A stretch of DNA of 64,000 nt, taken from positions 1 through 64,000 of the forward strand of contig JAFZSI010000053.1 in NCBI GenBank assembly GCA_017619445.1. The letters are read 5' to 3'. The translations under genes and the position numbers were made by a program. Source of the stretch: Prevotella sp. (GTDB taxonomy: Bacteria; Bacteroidota; Bacteroidia; Bacteroidales; Bacteroidaceae). Shown here in pieces: positions 60,412 through 64,000 of the stretch. Position 1 is the stretch's first letter; every line of letters begins with the position of its first letter. The notes under the pieces are model-generated. The model saw only the letters and a list, made by a program, of their open reading frames with translations. It ran no database searches and was not told the origin of the DNA.

Positions 60412-60873
60412 TCATTTTTGAGGCACGAAGGTCTCCCATGTCTGGTCGTCGTAGAAGATGCGGATTTCAGTTATTTTTCGACCACTTTTGTCAGCATTTT
60501 TCAGATTCAATTTTTCAGCATTTTTTGGTGTACCGTTGACACGCTGACTCGTGACTGGTGTTGTTCCCTCATCGGGTAGGGCAGTGGCAGCGTTCTTAAA
60601 CTCAAGCATGGGCTCATCGTTCGCATTTGGAACTTCGGCTACTGGATCAACTGTTCCATCGGTGTACATCGGTCCGATGCCATAAAGCAACCAGTCGGTG
60701 CTGACAGAGGGAATCTTTTTTTTGATAGCATCAATCTGACTCAGGGTAGGACGGGTCTTACTATTAAAGATGTTACTCAGCGTTGCTTGAGAGAGTCCGA
60801 TATAGTCACAAAACACCTGACGATTCATGTGCTGTGCTTCCATAAGTTTTCTGATTCTATCTTTGATTTCCAT
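60412..60873 (-). CDS. HTH-domain transcriptional regulator-like protein
   Basis: 153 residues. Residues 1-65 form an XRE-type helix-turn-helix (RKLMEAQHMNRQVFCDYIGL then SQATLSNIFNSKTRPTLSQI). The linker 70-120 is acidic and Pro/Ala-rich, and the end is KITEIRIFYDDQTWETFVPQK. The tail has no domain I recognise. This HTH-plus-short-tail layout recurs in Bacteroidales; target unknown. Own promoter and terminator. Confidence 0.85.
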   Translation of the reverse strand: MEIKDRIRKLMEAQHMNRQVFCDYIGLSQATLSNIFNSKTRPTLSQIDAIKKKIPSVSTDWLLYGIGPMYTDGTVDPVAEVPNANDEPMLEFKNAATALPDEGTTPVTSQRVNGTPKNAEKLNLKNADKSGRKITEIRIFYDDQTWETFVPQK

Positions 60874-60921
60874 GTGCAGTCATCATTTTGGGGGTATTTC
60901 CCCTTTTTTCGTATCAGTTTA

Positions 60922-60954
60922 CAAAGGTAAAAAGAAAAATTAATTCTTGCAAAT
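60922..60954 (-). promoter_or_regulatory. Promoter of the HTH regulator gene
   Basis: Minus strand: -33 TTTG at 60954-60951, 20-bp spacer, -7 TACCTTTGT at 60930-60922; 50 bp before ATG 60873. Confidence 0.75.
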
Positions 60955-61754
60955 TATTTGGAAACTTTTTAATGAACTGAATTTTAAAAATATAATTTCA
61001 AGGAATTGAATTTTAGTAAGGAAAACATGAAGGCTGTCATTTACTTTTATAAACATAAAGATAAAACTACTAAAGGTATCTTTAGTAATTATGCTAAGAA
61101 ATTGGATAAATGACTGAGTTTTATATGGTTATTTCTATATTCAAAAGAACTATATTCAAAATCTGAATCTCTGAATGGATGAATAACGCGAAACAATTTG
61201 AACAACAAAACAAATAAAATTGCGCAAAGTACTGGGTTTTAGCCTATTATAAAAACAATCTCAATATTGAATAATTATAAATAAAGAAACTTGAACGCCA
61301 ATTTTATAAGTCTAAAAATGGAAGTTTTATATTTATAAATATTTTCTGTTTATAAAATTTCCGATTTTACAAATTTAAATTCCGTAAATGGTTTTACATA
61401 CGTAAACGGTCTGTTCACGATGCTAAAGGTTAATAAATCAAAAAGATAAAATGGGGTTTTCAGAAAAGAGGCGAAAAGTGTCAATTTTGCGAGATTTCGC
61501 AACGATGTGCAGACTGATTAAAAATACGCGAGTTTTCAGGGGGGTAAAAAGAAAGGAAACGCTTTACAGACGGGTGTTTGAGCACAAAAACAGGGTGCAT
61601 CTGGCCATGCAATTGTAGAAAAGAAAAGACCCAAAAACAGCTATTATTAGCCAAAAAATGCAGATTTTAGGTCTCAAAATGGGGAGGAAATTGTCAGAAA
61701 GCAGCACTTTTTCTGCCACAAAACAGCTTTTGAGGGCGAAAAAACGTGGAAAAA
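60955..61754. other. 800-bp AT-rich intergenic region
   Basis: No gene clearly supported. AT content is far above the flanks, with many TTTATAAA and AAATT words. Contains one small frame (61027-61113). From 61440 to 61745 the sequence becomes more mixed (GGGGGGTAAAAAG, GCATCTGGCCATGC) but has no long ORF and no repeat of families A-E. No replication origin, attachment site or RNA could be identified. Confidence 0.6.
61027..61113 (+). CDS. Possible 28-residue peptide or gene remnant
   Basis: ATG 61027 after TAAGGAAAAC, TGA at 61111-61113, encoding MKAVIYFYKHKDKTTKGIFS and NYAKKLDK. The AAGGA is a weak ribosome site. It resembles the beginning of a longer protein cut short, but this is guesswork. 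Confidence 0.25.
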   Translation: MKAVIYFYKHKDKTTKGIFSNYAKKLDK

Positions 61755-62780
61755 TCAGTGCAGGATAAAGAAGATAAGCTCTTTTGCCAGTTCTCCAGCG
61801 CTCGTATTAGGATTATCCAGGCCTTTGCTCTTGGCATCAATCTCTCTAAATTTGGAAATAATTTGCATCACTTTGACTCCAGAATAGTTTCTCATACCCG
61901 TCATATAATCGCGCACACCCCACGAACTTTTCAAATCGAGAAACCTGGCGACCTCGTTTTCCTTGCTTCTGTCGGGTGCATAAAAGGCAATCATCAAGTT
62001 CTGGAAGTAATTAAAGAGAAGCGGCAAAAATGCGAACAAGGAACCTGTCTTCGGATTTTTGTCAAAATATTTGATAATTTGATTTGCTTTGAAAACATCG
62101 CGGCTTACGATGGCATTTCTCAGTTCAAACGTGTTGAAATCCTTGCTCACCCCTATTTGCTCCTCCACCACCTCTGGAGTCACCTTTTTGTTGTTTTCGG
62201 GCAAGGCGAGTAACAGCTTGTCAAGCTCACTCGAGAGTCGGCTCAGGTCGGCGCCAATATGGTCGGCCATCATCTGCGCCGACTTATTGTCGATGGTTGC
62301 TCCCCGCTCCTTGAGATAAGCATTGATGAATGCTGGCAGCTCATAATCGCGTTTTTTCTTGCTTTCGAACACCACCCCTTGTTTTTCTGCGATACTGACC
62401 ACCTTCTTCCGGCGGTCTATCGTGCCGTTTTTATAGCAAATCACAAGGATGGTCGATTTCACAGGCTTCTCAAAATACTTCTCCAATGCGTCCCAGGCGC
62501 GTATGTTCTGCGCCTCTTTCACAATAATCACCTGAAATTCGGCCATCATTGGATATCTACGGGCCATGTCAGCCAGATTCGACGCATTAGTGTCAGCTCC
62601 ATACACAATGGTCTGGTTGAAGTCGCGCTCATCGGGTGTGAGCACATTTTGGGCAATATAGTCTGCTATCTGGTCAATGAAATAGGCCTCCTCACCCATC
62701 AGAATATAAACGGGTGAGAACTGTCTGGCTTTCAGGTCGCGCATGATAGCGTCGAAAGTTGCTGTTTTTTTCTCGGCCAT
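61755..62780 (-). CDS. holA: DNA polymerase III delta subunit
   Basis: Clamp-loader subunit that opens the beta clamp. 341 residues. N-terminal AAA-like domain begins FSPVYILMGEEAYFIDQIAD (beta-binding region near here), central IIKYFDKNPKTGSLFAFLPL and C-terminal collar with RNYSGVKVMQIISKFREIDA. Typical size and weakly conserved family. Its promoter lies in a family H repeat at 62851-62882. Divergent to the HsdR_N-like gene at 63016. Confidence 0.9.
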   Translation of the reverse strand: MAEKKTATFDAIMRDLKARQFSPVYILMGEEAYFIDQIADYIAQNVLTPDERDFNQTIVYGADTNASNLADMARRYPMMAEFQVIIVKEAQNIRAWDALEKYFEKPVKSTILVICYKNGTIDRRKKVVSIAEKQGVVFESKKKRDYELPAFINAYLKERGATIDNKSAQMMADHIGADLSRLSSELDKLLLALPENNKKVTPEVVEEQIGVSKDFNTFELRNAIVSRDVFKANQIIKYFDKNPKTGSLFAFLPLLFNYFQNLMIAFYAPDRSKENEVARFLDLKSSWGVRDYMTGMRNYSGVKVMQIISKFREIDAKSKGLDNPNTSAGELAKELIFFILH

Positions 62781-62807
62781 AACCTATGTTGTCTGTGATT
62801 TTTTTAC

Positions 62808-62859
62808 TATCTTTGCCCCGTGTTTGACTCTTTCAGAGCCAAACACGTGTGCAAAGATA
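62808..62859. promoter_or_regulatory. Facing -7 boxes in an inverted repeat between holA and its divergent neighbour
   Basis: Plus strand TATCTTTGC at 62808-62816 and minus strand TATCTTTGC at 62859-62851 are arms of one 52-bp inverted repeat, with inner arms CGTGTTTG (62819-62826) and CAAACACG (62840-62847). The minus box drives holA (-33 TTTG at 62882-62879, 19-bp spacer); the plus box could drive the 63016 gene. Confidence 0.75.
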
Positions 62860-62998
62860 CGATTAAGCGAGCGAAAAGCAAAAGGAAAACGAGTTTTTCT
62901 TTGACTTTTCCGAGCGAAAGTATCTTCGACTGGGTTCAAAGATACGATTAAGCGAGCAAAGAAACAAATTAATTTGGTTCTTTCGAGCGAAAGTATCT
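62851..62998. repeat. Family H repeats, copies 4 and 5
   Basis: Copy 4: flanks AAGCGAGCG and CCGAGCGAAAGTATC (62865-62932), inner arms AAAAG.AAAAGGAAAAC and TTTTTCTTTG.CTTTT. Copy 5: flanks AAGCGAGC and CGAGCGAAAGTATC (62950-62998), inner arms AAAGAAACAAATT and AATTTGGTTCTTT. Arms differ from copies 1-3 yet pair. Confidence 0.7.
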
Positions 62999-63015
62999 TA
63001 TTTAAAGATACAAAA

Positions 63016-63465
63016 ATGATTCCATTAAACCTACCGACTTTCGACATAAAAGTTTCCGGCAGTGCTCAGAAACCGAAAATTTTCGATGTTCTGAGGCGAA
63101 AATACGTGGCCCTCACGCCCGAAGAGTGGGTGCGGCAGCATTTTGTGCACTTTCTCATCGGCCATAAGGGCTATCCTCAGATGCTCATGGCCAACGAGGT
63201 GGAGCTGCGGGCCGGCGACAAGCGGCTGCGCTGCGACAGCGTGGTCTATGACACCTTGCTTCAGCCGCGCGTCATTGTCGAGTACAAGGCACCGGGCGTG
63301 GAACTAACCCAGCAAGTGTTCGACCAGATCAGCGTCTATAACCAGTTGCTGCACGTGGATTACCTGATTGTCAGCAACGGACTGCAGCACTTCTGCTGCC
63401 GCATGGACTACGAACAGCACTCCTATACGTTTCTGCAAGACATACCCCCCTACCGCGAATTATAG
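63016..63465 (+). CDS. HsdR_N-like (PD-(D/E)XK) nuclease-fold protein
   Basis: 149 residues from ATG 63016 (MIPLNLPTFDIKVSGSAQKP); an earlier ATG at 62974 adds 14 repeat-derived residues. Domain as in the N terminus of type I restriction HsdR subunits: ALTPEEWVRQHFVHFLIGHK, RCDSVVYD (Asp) and RVIVEYKAPG (E-x-K). The nuclease-fold residues are present, but no restriction or modification genes are nearby. In Bacteroidales such a gene often sits beside holA; function unknown. Confidence 0.88.
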   Translation: MIPLNLPTFDIKVSGSAQKPKIFDVLRRKYVALTPEEWVRQHFVHFLIGHKGYPQMLMANEVELRAGDKRLRCDSVVYDTLLQPRVIVEYKAPGVELTQQVFDQISVYNQLLHVDYLIVSNGLQHFCCRMDYEQHSYTFLQDIPPYREL

Positions 63466-63504
63466 ACCCCTGTTTTTACACCTTATTATATATATACTCA
63501 TCAC

Positions 63505-64000
63505 ATGGCAATAGTAGGAAAACTCATCGGCGGCTTCTTAGGCTTCATCAGTTCCGGTCCGCTCGGCCTGTTGGCCGGTGTTGTGCTCGGCTCACTCTTC
63601 GATTCGATGCTCGAAGTCGTCAATACCAGCGACTCACAGGAGCACGAGCGCAACTATTACGACAACTACGAGCAGCAGCAACGCTCGCGCTACGAGGAAT
63701 TTCAGCGCCGCTACGACCAATACCAACGCCAGTATCAACAACGCGGACAGCAATGGCAGCAGCGCCAGGCATTCGAAGGCCAGCGCAACAGTTTCATCTT
63801 CTCGCTGCTCGTCCTTTCCTCTTACATCATCCGCGCCGACGGCCGCATCATGCACTCCGAAATGGAGTGTGTGCGCCAGATGCTCCGCCAGAACTTCGGC
63901 GAGCAAGGCGTCAGCCAGGGCGAGGAAATCCTGCGCAAGCTCTTCGAGGAGCAGAAACAGATGAACGCACAGAACCCCAACGCCTTTAAGAACACCATCC
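63505..64000 (+). CDS. TerB/DnaJ-like (DjlA-type) protein, 3' end outside window
   Basis: 165 codons visible from ATG 63505 (MAIVGKLIGGFLGFISSGPL). An N-terminal glycine-rich membrane segment (GPLGLLAGVVLGSLFD) is followed by a Gln/Arg/Tyr-rich stretch (YYDNYEQQQRSRYEEFQRRY) and a TerB-like helical domain (LLVLSSYIIRADGRIMHSEM, MLRQNFGEQGVSQGEE). DjlA-type proteins end in a J domain that binds DnaK; this part lies outside the window. Confidence 0.8.
   Translation, partial: MAIVGKLIGGFLGFISSGPLGLLAGVVLGSLFDSMLEVVNTSDSQEHERNYYDNYEQQQRSRYEEFQRRYDQYQRQYQQRGQQWQQRQAFEGQRNSFIFSLLVLSSYIIRADGRIMHSEMECVRQMLRQNFGEQGVSQGEEILRKLFEEQKQMNAQNPNAFKNTI

Noticed and set aside
60274..60420. Possible small RNA between pyrK and the HTH gene
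   Set aside because: The hairpin is fully explained as the HTH gene terminator (T-run on the minus strand); no promoter precedes it on either strand.

Overview
The window looks like a chromosomal segment of a Bacteroidales bacterium, most probably Prevotella in the broad sense. Three lines of sequence evidence support this. Promoters match the Bacteroidetes consensus (-33 TTTG, -7 TAnnTTTGC). Secreted proteins end in short C-terminal tails of the form YDLQGRR...GVYI...KK.IK, typical of type IX-secreted Prevotella proteins. The gene sets (VorB-type oxidoreductase, PheA/DAHP synthase-chorismate mutase/TyrA cluster, PyrD-PyrK, HolA with an HsdR_N-like neighbour) are usual for the group. No phage, insertion sequence, CRISPR array, rRNA or tRNA was recognised. 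Intergenic DNA is unusually rich in several families of short dispersed repeats, and some of these extend into reading frames.

Layout. 1-4.2 kb: ilvD-ilvB-ilvN on the minus strand (branched-chain amino acids; ilvN is cut by the window edge). 4.6-5.8 kb: an OmpA-family porin. 6.0-9.4 kb: cobU-cobT-cobS-cobC on the plus strand (cobinamide salvage and nucleotide-loop assembly of B12). 9.5-9.9 kb: a strong promoter followed by a candidate structured RNA or leader. 9.9-19.9 kb: secreted proteins, namely a beta-helix-like protein, a BspA-type leucine-rich protein and two tandem C10 (streptopain/interpain-like) cysteine proteases. 20.0-22.6 kb: a GH51 arabinofuranosidase. 22.8-28.1 kb: a 2-oxoacid:ferredoxin oxidoreductase operon, folD and ffh. 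28.6-33.7 kb: the aromatic amino acid operon pheA-aminotransferase-DAHP synthase/chorismate mutase-tyrA-phosphatase.

The aromatic operon is preceded by a textbook ribosome-mediated attenuator. Its 25-residue leader peptide carries eight consecutive Tyr/Phe codons, followed by mutually exclusive antiterminator and terminator hairpins. The aminotransferase gene of this operon has an in-frame TAG where Gln is expected.

34-50 kb: an outer-membrane protein, a STAS protein, a large ABC transporter, a lipoprotein, a glycoside hydrolase, a P1B copper ATPase that appears to have lost its nucleotide-binding domain, a secreted endonuclease I, an FMN-binding protein, a divergent WecB-like protein, SPFH and NfeD partners, and metalloproteases. 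50-64 kb: a subtilase, slyD and aroC, an acyl-CoA synthetase with an XRE-cupin regulator, pyrD-pyrK, an HTH regulator, holA, an HsdR_N-like protein and a partial TerB-like protein.

The most notable signals are: (1) the Tyr/Phe attenuator; (2) a promoter-carrying hairpin repeat whose stem sequence differs between copies while pairing is kept; (3) a dispersed palindrome AATTTTCTAGAAAATT; (4) the candidate structured RNA at 9.55-9.86 kb; (5) repeat units inserted in frame into aroC, a glycoside hydrolase and the copper ATPase; (6) a repeat whose ~100-bp core is present in opposite orientations on the two sides of cobS.
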